DNA of 10,900 nt from Candidatus Omnitrophota bacterium. GTDB taxonomy: Bacteria; Omnitrophota; Koll11; Zapsychrales; Zapsychraceae. The position numbers and the translations under genes are program-made. Below the pieces are notes generated by a model, which was not told where the DNA came from, did no database searches, and worked only from the letters and a program-made list of their open reading frames with translations. The stretch covers positions 1 through 10,900 of the forward strand of contig JAGLMJ010000036.1 in assembly GCA_023140095.1 (NCBI GenBank), written 5' to 3'. This document shows, piece by piece, positions 1-6,808 of the stretch (position 1 is its first letter; each line of letters begins with the position of its first letter).

Positions 1-1754
1 GCCTGAGTGTTTCACTGAAGGTCTTCCTCGCAAAAGTTCTGGAGACCTGCCGTAAGCAAGAGTTGGCCAACCACGGGGAGGGATTTTGGTCGGATCACTG
101 GACGTATAATCTCGACATGATCGAAAGTTACCTCGCTGTTTATCCCGAAACCCTCGGCGACCTGCTTCTTAAACAGAAGATCTTCCATTTCTTTCATAAT
201 ACCCATTACGTGCTGCCGCGCGACCGTCGGTATATTCTCACCGACCGCGGGGTGCGCCAATACGGGTCGGTTGCCAATAACGGAAGCGGGACCGACGGGA
301 ATTTGCTTAGAACAAAGAGCGGTCACGGCGACGTTTATGTGACGAACCTTGTGTGCAAACTCCTGTGCCTGATCGCCAATAAGGTCGCGTCGCTCGACCC
401 GAGCGGCATCGGCGTCGAGATGGAGGCGGATAAACCGAATTGGTACGACGCGTTAAACGGCCTGCCGGGACTTTTAGGGTCGTCCGTTTCCGAAACCTTC
501 GAGCTTAAACGCTTGGGCGCCTTTTTATCGGAGGCCCTTGCGAAGGTCAGGATCAAGGATAATGCGACGGTCCCGATCTTTGAGGAATTAGCCAACTTCA
601 TTTCCGGGCTCACGCATGTTCTGGCGTTCGAGTCCGATACGCTGGGCTATTGGAAGAAATCCAACGACCTGAAAGAACATTACCGCGCCTATGTCCGTCA
701 GGGGATCGAAGGCAATGAGATCGACATTCCCGTTTCCGAGATCAGGCATTTCCTTGATCTCATCGCGGCCCGGACGGACAAGGGAATCCGTGCGGCGAAG
801 AATAGCAAGGGGTATCTGGCGACGTACTTTTATCACGACGTGGTGAAGTATGAATCACTGGAGAAGCATGACAGGGAAGACGGCGACGTGTTCGTCCGGC
901 CCCTGAAGTTCAGGAAGCATGTGCTTCCGCTGTTCCTCGAGGGTTACGTCCACGCGCTGCGTGTCGAGAAGAATCATGCGAATGCGAAGAAATTGTACAA
1001 CCAAGTCCGGAAAAGCGACCTGTTCGATAAGAAACTAAAAATGTATAAGGTCAATGCCGACCTTTCCGGCGAATCCGAAGAGATCGGGCGCACGCGCATT
1101 TTCCCGGCGGGGTGGCTTGAGAATGAGTCGATCTGGCTTCACATGGAGTACAAATTTATCCTTGAGCTCCTGCGCGGGGAGATGTACGAAGAGTTTTACA
1201 CGAACCTTCATGCCGCGCTCGTTCCGTTCCTGAAACCGGAAGAATACGGGCGCAGCGTGCTTGAGAACTGCTCGTTTCTTGTCAGCAGCGCCCACGAGGA
1301 TAAGGCCTTGCACGGACAAGGGTTCATCGCTCGCTTGTCGGGAAGTACGGCCGAGTTCATGCATATCTGGCTTTTGATGAACATCGGGAAGGACCCGTTT
1401 GCCGTGAGCGCAAAAGGCGCACTGACGCTGACCTTCAAGCCGGCCTTAGCCGGAGCATTATTCACGAAGAAGGAAAGTACCGTCGTCTATCGTGACGCCA
1501 AAGATAACCGTAAGAGTGTCAAACTCCCCAAAAATTCTTATACCTTCAACCTGTTCGGGACGACACTTGTTGTCTACCACAATCCCCGCCGCCGCAATAC
1601 CTTCGGCGCCAACAAACCTTCGATTAAAGAAATGCGTTTCACCTATCCCGGTAAAGGAAAGCCCGTTGTTATTTCCGCGCGCTTTGTCTCCGGGGCCCAT
1701 GCCCGCGATATTCGCGACGGCAAAGTCGAACGCGTCGATGTTTTCTTTGGGTAA
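1..1754 (+). CDS. C-terminal part of a large cellobiose-phosphorylase-like (GH94-type) protein, 5' truncated
   Basis: The reading frame is open from base 3, so the gene starts upstream and about 583 residues of its C-terminal part are visible; a TTG at 63 is an internal codon, not a convincing start. Conspicuous blocks are GEGFWSDHWTYNLDMIESYL (75-134), NWYDALNGLPGLLGSS (438-485), GRTRIFPAGWLENESIWLHM (1086-1145) and HGQGFIARLSGSTAEF (1311-1358). Aromatic-rich motifs of this kind recall (alpha/alpha)6-barrel carbohydrate enzymes, especially the very large proteins usually annotated as cellobiose phosphorylase. The last ~120 residues look beta-rich, as in the C-terminal sandwich of such enzymes. 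No signal peptide can be judged because the N-terminus is missing. I cannot assign catalytic residues or say whether it is a phosphorylase, hydrolase or non-catalytic relative. It is GC-richer than the operon's later genes and is separated from that operon by a promoter. The family call is from memory of sequence style, without a search. Confidence 0.6.
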   Translation, partial: LSVSLKVFLAKVLETCRKQELANHGEGFWSDHWTYNLDMIESYLAVYPETLGDLLLKQKIFHFFHNTHYVLPRDRRYILTDRGVRQYGSVANNGSGTDGNLLRTKSGHGDVYVTNLVCKLLCLIANKVASLDPSGIGVEMEADKPNWYDALNGLPGLLGSSVSETFELKRLGAFLSEALAKVRIKDNATVPIFEELANFISGLTHVLAFESDTLGYWKKSNDLKEHYRAYVRQGIEGNEIDIPVSEIRHFLDLIAARTDKGIRAAKNSKGYLATYFYHDVVKYESLEKHDREDGDVFVRPLKFRKHVLPLFLEGYVHALRVEKNHANAKKLYNQVRKSDLFDKKLKMYKVNADLSGESEEIGRTRIFPAGWLENESIWLHMEYKFILELLRGEMYEEFYTNLHAALVPFLKPEEYGRSVLENCSFLVSSAHEDKALHGQGFIARLSGSTAEFMHIWLLMNIGKDPFAVSAKGALTLTFKPALAGALFTKKESTVVYRDAKDNRKSVKLPKNSYTFNLFGTTLVVYHNPRRRNTFGANKPSIKEMRFTYPGKGKPVVISARFVSGAHARDIRDGKVERVDVFFG

Positions 1755-1759
1755 ATGCA

Positions 1760-2095
1760 ATGAAAATGAAAAAAAGAGCAATGATCGTCGCGAAGGTCCA
1801 TTTCGCCATATCGGTCACTGTTTTTTTGATCGCGACCGTTTTAATGGCCAAAGGCATACTGAGTTATCCGGAGCACGTTCACCCGCCGCTGTTTGTTGTT
1901 TTTCAGAGGATCATGAACTTTCCGTTCGTCCTACTCGTTTCCTATGCGTTGCTTTTAGCCATCAAAACTTTCCAACTAAAAATCGGCATGTATATCGTAT
2001 TTGCCGTCATTGTCGCAAGCATATCGTTCAATAGTTTTTTCTGGGGATTTTGCATCGATAAGATGGTCTGTTTTATTCGCAAGGAAAAAATCTAG
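1760..2095 (+). CDS. Small three-helix membrane protein, function unknown
   Basis: This 111-residue protein starts with ATG 5 bp after the stop of the preceding gene, so the two are probably co-transcribed. The N-terminus is basic (MKMKKR). Three hydrophobic stretches follow at about residues 14-31, 45-68 and 74-96, separated by a short loop containing SYPEHVHPP and by a basic turn. The tail, with two cysteines (98 and 104), ends in basic residues. A basic N-terminus and basic C-terminus are not both compatible with three crossings unless one segment is re-entrant or only partly inserted. I do not recognise a family. No strong ribosome binding site is visible, which fits translational coupling. 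The length, hydrophobic periodicity and clean stop support a real gene; the overlapping + strand frame (1492-2034) lacks such structure. Confidence 0.7.
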   Translation: MKMKKRAMIVAKVHFAISVTVFLIATVLMAKGILSYPEHVHPPLFVVFQRIMNFPFVLLVSYALLLAIKTFQLKIGMYIVFAVIVASISFNSFFWGFCIDKMVCFIRKEKI

Positions 2096-2130
2096 GATAC
2101 ACCTATTCACCGGACGCGATCCCGCCTGTT

Positions 2131-2157
2131 ATCAAACATATCCACGATAAGTTTGAT
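2131..2157. repeat. Short inverted repeat in the intergenic gap
   Basis: The arms ATCAAAC (2131-2137) and GTTTGAT (2151-2157) are perfect reverse complements with a 13-base loop. The stem is AT-rich and is not followed by a clear T run, so it is at best a weak terminator for the upstream genes. It could also be a protein-binding site just upstream of the operon promoter. Confidence 0.3.
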
Positions 2158-2171
2158 TCATACTTTTACTA

Positions 2172-2199
2172 TTGACAGGAATGGTGCATATTATAAAAT
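2172..2199 (+). promoter_or_regulatory. Predicted sigma70-type promoter of the moxR-bat operon
   Basis: A perfect -35 box TTGACA (2172-2177) is followed by a 16-bp spacer and the -10 box TAAAAT (2194-2199), one mismatch from consensus. Transcription would begin near 2206, giving a leader of about 60 bases before moxR. It lies in the only sizeable gap between the flanking gene and the operon, and no comparable gap occurs until after batE. The -10 choice is not unique: TATAAA (2192-2197) is also present, with a shorter 14-bp spacer. Confidence 0.6.
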
Positions 2200-2216
2200 T
2201 AATACAATATTAATAC
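2199..2216. promoter_or_regulatory. AT-rich repeats at the predicted transcription start, possible operator
   Basis: TTAATAC occurs at 2199-2205 and again at 2210-2216, a perfect 7-base direct repeat with an 11-base period, about one helical turn. The same stretch contains an inverted repeat, TTAATA and TATTAA around CAA (2199-2213), centred near base 2206 where transcription is predicted to start. The position suits a repressor or other regulator. AT-rich DNA often holds chance repeats, so this is tentative. Confidence 0.3.
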
Positions 2217-2252
2217 TAATAGCGGTTTGCGACTGCATCGCTTAACCATTCC

Positions 2253-2258
2253 GGAGGT
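2253..2258 (+). promoter_or_regulatory. Strong ribosome binding site for moxR
   Basis: GGAGGT lies 8 bases before the ATG at 2267 and matches the anti-Shine-Dalgarno closely. A second purine stretch, AGAGGA, follows at 2259-2264. It fixes the moxR start and is the strongest ribosome binding site in the operon; the later genes appear to rely on overlaps or weaker sites. Confidence 0.75.
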
Positions 2259-2266
2259 AGAGGATC

Positions 2267-3262
2267 ATGACAAATCAGGATATTACACTTATTAATGAAA
2301 AGGTCAAAAAGGAAAGCGGGTTCATCGAAGGCATTCTTCTTGAAATGCAAAAAGTCATTGTCGGCCAGAGATATCTTCTCGACCGGCTGATGGTCGGGCT
2401 TTTGGCGAACGGCCATATTCTTCTCGAAGGGGTTCCCGGACTTGCTAAGACCATGGCGGTCAAGACACTTTCCTCAACGATTCAAGCAAAATTCCAGCGC
2501 ATACAATTTACGCCGGATATGCTGCCAGCCGACCTGACCGGAACGCTCATCTATGATCAACGCACGGGAGATTTTAGGGTCAAAACCGGCCCCATTTTTG
2601 CTAATATTATTTTAGCGGATGAGATCAACCGCGCGCCGGCCAAAGTGCAAAGCGCGCTCTTAGAGGCCATGCAGGAGCGTCAGGTCACGATCGGTGAAGA
2701 GACACTGTCGCTTGAAGATCCTTTTCTTGTTTTGGCAACGCAAAATCCGATCGAGCAGGAAGGGACCTATCCTTTGCCTGAGGCCCAGGTCGACCGCTTT
2801 ATGCTCAAGGTCAAGATCGATTATCCGAGCAAGGAGGAGGAATACCAGATCTTAAAGAGAATGTCCTTTATCAATAAGCAGTTTGATGTCCGTGAAATTA
2901 TTACTGCCAAAGACCTTCTTAATGCGCGAAGGGTTGTCGATGAAGTTTATATTGATGAAAAGATCGAACACTATATTGTGGATATTGTGGATGCGACGCG
3001 CCAGCCTCAGAATTATCAATTGCCGAATCTAAAAGGCCTTATACAATTCGGGGCTTCTCCGCGGGCCACGATCTATTTAACCGTTGCCGCCAAGGCCTAT
3101 GCGTTCCTGCAGGGACGGGGATATGTCACGCCGCAGGATATCAAGTCGATCGGCATGGATGTCTTGCGTCACCGCGTGATCGTTAGTTACGAGGCGGAAG
3201 CCGAAGAAAAGACTTCAGAAGATATTATCCAAACGATCTTTGATGAGATCGAAGTGCCATGA
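2267..3262 (+). CDS. moxR: MoxR-family AAA+ ATPase
   Basis: This 331-residue protein has the full MoxR AAA+ signature. Walker A is GVPGLAKT (55-62), Walker B is LADEI (116-120) followed by NRAP, sensor 1 is ATQNP (157-161), the EGTYPLPEAQVDRF block with its arginine-finger region is at 165-178, and sensor 2 is GASPRA (262-267). RHRV (301-304) lies in the C-terminal lid. Length is normal for the family and there is no signal peptide or membrane segment, so it should be cytoplasmic. MoxR ATPases work as oligomers with VWA proteins, and are thought to remodel or help assemble target proteins. It is the first gene behind a predicted promoter and a strong ribosome binding site, and its TGA overlaps the next ATG (ATGA at 3259-3262), indicating translational coupling. 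Family assignment is secure; the substrate is unknown. Confidence 0.95.
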   Translation: MTNQDITLINEKVKKESGFIEGILLEMQKVIVGQRYLLDRLMVGLLANGHILLEGVPGLAKTMAVKTLSSTIQAKFQRIQFTPDMLPADLTGTLIYDQRTGDFRVKTGPIFANIILADEINRAPAKVQSALLEAMQERQVTIGEETLSLEDPFLVLATQNPIEQEGTYPLPEAQVDRFMLKVKIDYPSKEEEYQILKRMSFINKQFDVREIITAKDLLNARRVVDEVYIDEKIEHYIVDIVDATRQPQNYQLPNLKGLIQFGASPRATIYLTVAAKAYAFLQGRGYVTPQDIKSIGMDVLRHRVIVSYEAEAEEKTSEDIIQTIFDEIEVP

Positions 3263-4203
3263 TCCCAAAAGAACTTTTCCAAAAAGTCAGGCGCATTGAG
3301 ATTACCACCTCAAGGCTTGTTTCCGATGTCTTTGCCGGACAGTATCACAGCGTCTTCAAAGGCCAGGGGATCGAGTTTGACGAGGTGCGTGAATACCAGC
3401 CCGGCGATGACGTCCGGACCATCGACTGGAACGTGACGGCGCGCACCGGCAAGCCGCATATCAAGAAATTCGTCGAGGAGCGCGAATTAACGGTCATGAT
3501 CTTGGTGGATGTTTCATTATCCTGCCGCTTCGCTTCCGTCAATATGCTTAAAAGCCAATTAGCCGCCGAGGTTGCGGCGATCTTGGCCTTCTCGGCCATC
3601 CGAAATAATGATAAAGTCGGCCTGATCATCTTTACCGACGGGATTGAGAAATTCATTCCCCCGCGCAAAGGCCTGCGCCATGTCCTGCACGTGATCCGTG
3701 AAGTCCTTTACTTCGAGCCGAAGGGGCGCTCGACGGATATCACGAATGCCTTAGAATATTTAAACAAAGTGACGACGCGCAAATCGATCGTGTTCTTGAT
3801 CTCGGATTTCTTTGCGTCCGGCACAATATTATCGGCGGCGCAAGGCGGCCAGAATTACAGGGAAGAGCTCAATGGCTCGCAAGAGACACTGAAGAAGTCG
3901 CTGGCGATCGCTAATAAACGGCATGATGTGATCGCGATCACCTTGAACGATCCCCGGGAGATGCAGCTGTCCGATTGCGGGATCATTACTCTCGAAGATG
4001 CCGAGACGGGCGGGATCGTGTTGATCGATTCGACGGATGCTGCGCTGCGCCGGCAGTATTATCAAAACAATACCGAACGTTTGAAACAGCGCGAGCGGCT
4101 TTTCCGGTCCGTCGGCACCGATTATATCGACATTTCAACCGATGTTCCTTATACCGATGCGATCGTCAAATTCTTTGCCAAGCGCCGCCGACGGAAACGT
4201 TAA
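3259..4203 (+). CDS. DUF58 protein (VWA-like, MoxR partner)
   Basis: This 314-residue protein carries the DUF58 hallmark YQPGDDVRTIDWNVTAR (46-62), followed by a VWA-like fold. The metal-site motif DVSLS (84-88) is intact, with a later Thr (T159 in RSTD) and Asp (D183 in SDF) in plausible positions for the remaining ligands. No signal peptide or transmembrane helix is visible, so it is probably cytoplasmic beside MoxR; DUF58 genes nearly always sit directly after moxR, as here. The C-terminus is very basic (FAKRRRRKR), which may favour contact with the membrane surface or an acidic partner. A stretch after SDF (about 187-210, with GGQNYREELNGSQ) looks longer than the usual turn in this family. 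Its start overlaps the moxR stop, and its stop overlaps the next start as TAATG. Confidence 0.92.
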   Translation: MIPKELFQKVRRIEITTSRLVSDVFAGQYHSVFKGQGIEFDEVREYQPGDDVRTIDWNVTARTGKPHIKKFVEERELTVMILVDVSLSCRFASVNMLKSQLAAEVAAILAFSAIRNNDKVGLIIFTDGIEKFIPPRKGLRHVLHVIREVLYFEPKGRSTDITNALEYLNKVTTRKSIVFLISDFFASGTILSAAQGGQNYREELNGSQETLKKSLAIANKRHDVIAITLNDPREMQLSDCGIITLEDAETGGIVLIDSTDAALRRQYYQNNTERLKQRERLFRSVGTDYIDISTDVPYTDAIVKFFAKRRRRKR

Positions 4204-4796
4204 TGATGAAACAAAAATTATTCCTAGCCAATTATATGGTCTTTTTTACCTCTGCCGCCTTTGCCGCAGACAATGCAGTTGTTGCCGATGAGGGCTTGCG
4301 TGACGTCAGGGCGCCGGTTTATTTTCCGGCGAATTATTTTTTTCTGCTGGGTATTCTTTTTCTCGTACTGATTGTCGGGCTGGTTGTTTTTATTTGCCTG
4401 AAACGGAAACGAAAGGATACAGTCGAAGAATTGCCTGTCGATACTCGATCGCCATGGGAAAATGCTTATGAACAATTGGCTCAATTGGCCAAAAGTTCTT
4501 ACATAGATGAAGGACGTTTTAAAGAATATTATTCCGAGCTCTCGGGTATTATTCGATATTATTTCGAGAACCGGTTTAAGATCCGGGCTCCGGAAATGAC
4601 GACCGAAGAATTTCTATGGTCACTCGAGAGATCGAGAGATTTAAAGACTGACCATAAGGAAACACTCAAAAAATTTATGGCATCCTGCGACATTATCAAA
4701 TTCGCCAAGCATATTCCACGCGTTGAGGAAGCGGAAGAAAGTTTTCAGTTCGCCCGGCAACTCATTGAGGAAACAAAGATCAAAGATGATATTTAA
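4203..4796 (+). CDS. Signal-anchor membrane protein of the Bat operon (DUF4381-like position)
   Basis: The chosen start is the ATG at 4203, which overlaps the previous stop (TAATG) and gives a 197-residue protein; the ATG at 4206 is equally possible. The frame is open further upstream, but only inside the DUF58 gene. Residues 1-21 form a signal peptide ending AFA before ADNA. A short periplasmic stretch leads to a transmembrane helix (about 45-66), then KRKRK, placing the remaining ~130 residues in the cytoplasm. That tail contains RYYFENRF (118-125), TTEEF (133-137) and CDIIKFAK (162-169), and resembles the cytoplasmic tail of the operon's BatD. Many Bat operons have a gene here, often called BatX or DUF4381; the exact family is unverified. 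A role as membrane docking point for MoxR or the DUF58 protein is inference. Confidence 0.85.
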   Translation: MMKQKLFLANYMVFFTSAAFAADNAVVADEGLRDVRAPVYFPANYFFLLGILFLVLIVGLVVFICLKRKRKDTVEELPVDTRSPWENAYEQLAQLAKSSYIDEGRFKEYYSELSGIIRYYFENRFKIRAPEMTTEEFLWSLERSRDLKTDHKETLKKFMASCDIIKFAKHIPRVEEAEESFQFARQLIEETKIKDDI

Positions 4797-5781
4797 AAAC
4801 CCCTGGATCATTTTAATTATCCCATTGGTACTGGCGCTTATTATTTTTCTTAAGAAGCGGCAGCGGGCAATAAGTTTCCGGTTTTCTTCCACCGGGATCG
4901 TGTCTGAGCTTAAGGCTACATGGAAAGTGCGGTTCCATCAGATTCCCTACATATTGCGCCTTCTGGCGGTTATCTTATTTTTGATCGCGCTTGCCGGCCC
5001 GCGTTCGGTACTGGAAGAGACCGTGCATAAGTCAGAAGGTATTGATATTGTCTTAGCCATTGATTCTTCCGGCAGCATGGCGGCTGAAGACTTTGTTATG
5101 AAGGGCAAGAGGTACAATCGTTTAGATATTGTCAAAACCGTTGTGCAAGAGTTCGTTCGCGAGAGAAAAAAAGACCGTCTGGGATTAGTCGCGTTTGCCC
5201 GTCTGGCCTATACGGTCAGCCCCTTAACGACGGACCACTTGTGGCTTCTGACAAATTTGGACCGCGTTGAACTTGGATTAATTCAAGACGGTACGGCGGT
5301 GGGATCGGCGATCGTTTCCTCGGTCGCGCGATTGAAGAACAGTGATGCGAAGAGCAAGGTCATTATTTTATTGACCGATGGCGTCAATAATGCCGGAAAA
5401 ATGAACCCGGTCGAAGCTGCTCGTGTTGCCGAGGCCTTTGGCATTAAGATCTATACGATCGGGGCCGGAACAAAGGGGCGAGTGCCTTTTCCCGCAAGGG
5501 ATCCTTGGGGAAGAAAGGTCTATCAGAAGGTTGTTATTGAGCTCGATGAAGAAATGCTTCAGGAAGTTGCTGATATAACGGGTGGAAAATATTTTCGCGC
5601 GACGGATGCCGAATCATTGCGCGATGTTTATAAAGAGATCGATGCTTTGGAGAAGATCAAGATCGAAGAGTATGGATATAAGGAATATAAAGAGCTCTTC
5701 GGTTATTTTCTCATCGCGGCTTTAATGATCCTTTTTTGGGAAGTGGTTTTAGCGAATACTATTTTTTTAAGGGTTCCTTGA
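4786..5781 (+). CDS. batA: BatA: membrane-anchored VWA-domain protein
   Basis: The ATG at 4786 gives 331 residues and places a hydrophobic helix at the N-terminus (MIFKNPW, helix about 4-22). An upstream in-frame TTG at 4723 would add an improbable basic extension, so it was not used. A second helix lies at about 54-71 and a third at about 306-324. The VWA domain between them has an intact metal site: DSSGS (93-97), T170 and TDG (197-199). NRLDIVK (111-117) and the ITGGKYFRA block (264-272) are typical of BatA. The positive KKRQR after helix 1 should be cytoplasmic, so the VWA domain should face the periplasm. The gene overlaps its upstream neighbour by 11 bp and ends 4 bp before batB. BatA and BatB are the paired VWA subunits of the system. 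Its ligand or client is unknown. Confidence 0.93.
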   Translation: MIFKNPWIILIIPLVLALIIFLKKRQRAISFRFSSTGIVSELKATWKVRFHQIPYILRLLAVILFLIALAGPRSVLEETVHKSEGIDIVLAIDSSGSMAAEDFVMKGKRYNRLDIVKTVVQEFVRERKKDRLGLVAFARLAYTVSPLTTDHLWLLTNLDRVELGLIQDGTAVGSAIVSSVARLKNSDAKSKVIILLTDGVNNAGKMNPVEAARVAEAFGIKIYTIGAGTKGRVPFPARDPWGRKVYQKVVIELDEEMLQEVADITGGKYFRATDAESLRDVYKEIDALEKIKIEEYGYKEYKELFGYFLIAALMILFWEVVLANTIFLRVP

Positions 5782-5785
5782 CCTT

Positions 5786-6808
5786 ATGCATTTTGCGCAA
5801 TTAAACATGTTTGTGTGGTTATGGGCGGTGATCGGCCTTGTGATGTTTTTGGTTTGGGCTAAGAAACATCATAAGAAAGCGGTTGAGCTCTTTACACAAG
5901 AACACCTCGTTAAAGATATCGTGTTTTGCTTTGATCCTAAAAAGGCCATATTGAAAAACGTTTTTCTTGTGGCTGTCTTTATCTTTAGTGTTCTGGCATT
6001 GACCCGACCTCAATGGGGGTTTCAATGGCAGGAAGTCAAGCGGCAGGGTATTGATATCCTGGTTGTTATTGATACCTCTAAGAGCATGCTCACGCAGGAT
6101 GTCAAACCTAATCGTCTGGAGCGTACAAAGTTTGCCGTTTTCGATCTTCTTAAGAAACTCAAAGGCGACCGCATTGGCCTTATTGCGTTTTCCGGCGAGT
6201 CTTTCTTGATCTGTCCCCTGACGGTTGATTATGGCGGCTTCCAGGTAAGCCTGAAAGACTTAAGCGTTGATACGGTTCCGCGCGGAGGGACGAATATTGC
6301 CAAGGCGGTCCAGGAAGCCATAAAAGATTATGACAAGACCTCCAGCAAGCACAAGGCGATCATCATTATTACAGATGGAGATGACCTGGAAGGAGACCCT
6401 ATTGCAGCGGCGAAAAAGGCGATGGAAAAAGGAATAAAAGTTTATTGTGTCGGTATCGGGAACGATGAAGGGGAATTGATCCAGATCAAGGGGGAAGGAG
6501 GAAGAAATACCTTTTTAAAGGACAGTAACGGGAACTTTGTTAAATCGCGGCTCAATGAGAGGCTGCTTAAGCAGATCGCCCTTATTACCGGCGGCATTTA
6601 TATAAAGGCCAGCGGCAGCAAGTTTGGATTGGACTTGATCTATGACCGTGAATTGTCGAAACTTGAAAAAAGAGAGATCGAAGCGAAAATGGAAAAGAAA
6701 TACTTTGAACGTTTTCAATTCCCATTAAGTATCGCTTTGCTATTACTGGTGATCGAAACATGTTTAACGACGCGAAAAAAACAACTTTTCGACAAGAAAT
6801 CTTCGTAA
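5786..6808 (+). CDS. batB: BatB: second membrane-anchored VWA-domain protein
   Basis: This 340-residue paralogue of BatA has helices at about 8-25, 56-73 and 312-328. Basic residues after the first (KKHHKK) and after the last (TTRKKQ) put both in the cytoplasm and the VWA domain in the periplasm. The metal-site residues are present as DTSKS (96-100), T169 and TDG (196-198). The segment TQDVKPNRLERTK (103-115) is characteristic of BatB. An insertion rich in Gly, Lys and Asn near 233-252 precedes LNERLLKQIALITGG, as is usual in the family. The start follows the batA stop by 4 bp with an AAGGG about 12 bases upstream. The 3' end overlaps batC by 49 bp. BatA and BatB probably form a heteromeric pair, but this is inferred from co-occurrence. 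Confidence 0.93.
   Translation: MHFAQLNMFVWLWAVIGLVMFLVWAKKHHKKAVELFTQEHLVKDIVFCFDPKKAILKNVFLVAVFIFSVLALTRPQWGFQWQEVKRQGIDILVVIDTSKSMLTQDVKPNRLERTKFAVFDLLKKLKGDRIGLIAFSGESFLICPLTVDYGGFQVSLKDLSVDTVPRGGTNIAKAVQEAIKDYDKTSSKHKAIIIITDGDDLEGDPIAAAKKAMEKGIKVYCVGIGNDEGELIQIKGEGGRNTFLKDSNGNFVKSRLNERLLKQIALITGGIYIKASGSKFGLDLIYDRELSKLEKREIEAKMEKKYFERFQFPLSIALLLLVIETCLTTRKKQLFDKKSS

Noticed and set aside
1492..2034. 180-aa + strand frame overlapping the first two genes
   Set aside because: It is rich in Ser, Pro, Arg and Cys without domain structure and covers two better-supported frames; it is a frame shadow.
2131..2170. Inverted repeat as a rho-independent terminator
   Set aside because: The stem is 7 bp and AT-rich, the loop is long and no continuous T run follows, so only an inverted repeat was recorded.
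3975..4202. N-terminal extension of the 197-aa protein into the DUF58 gene
   Set aside because: It would overlap the DUF58 gene by over 220 bp and hide a clear signal peptide; the ATG at 4203 overlaps the upstream stop as expected.
4723..4785. TTG start for BatA adding 21 basic residues
   Set aside because: The ATG at 4786 puts the first membrane helix at the N-terminus as in other BatA proteins; the extension lies wholly in the upstream gene.
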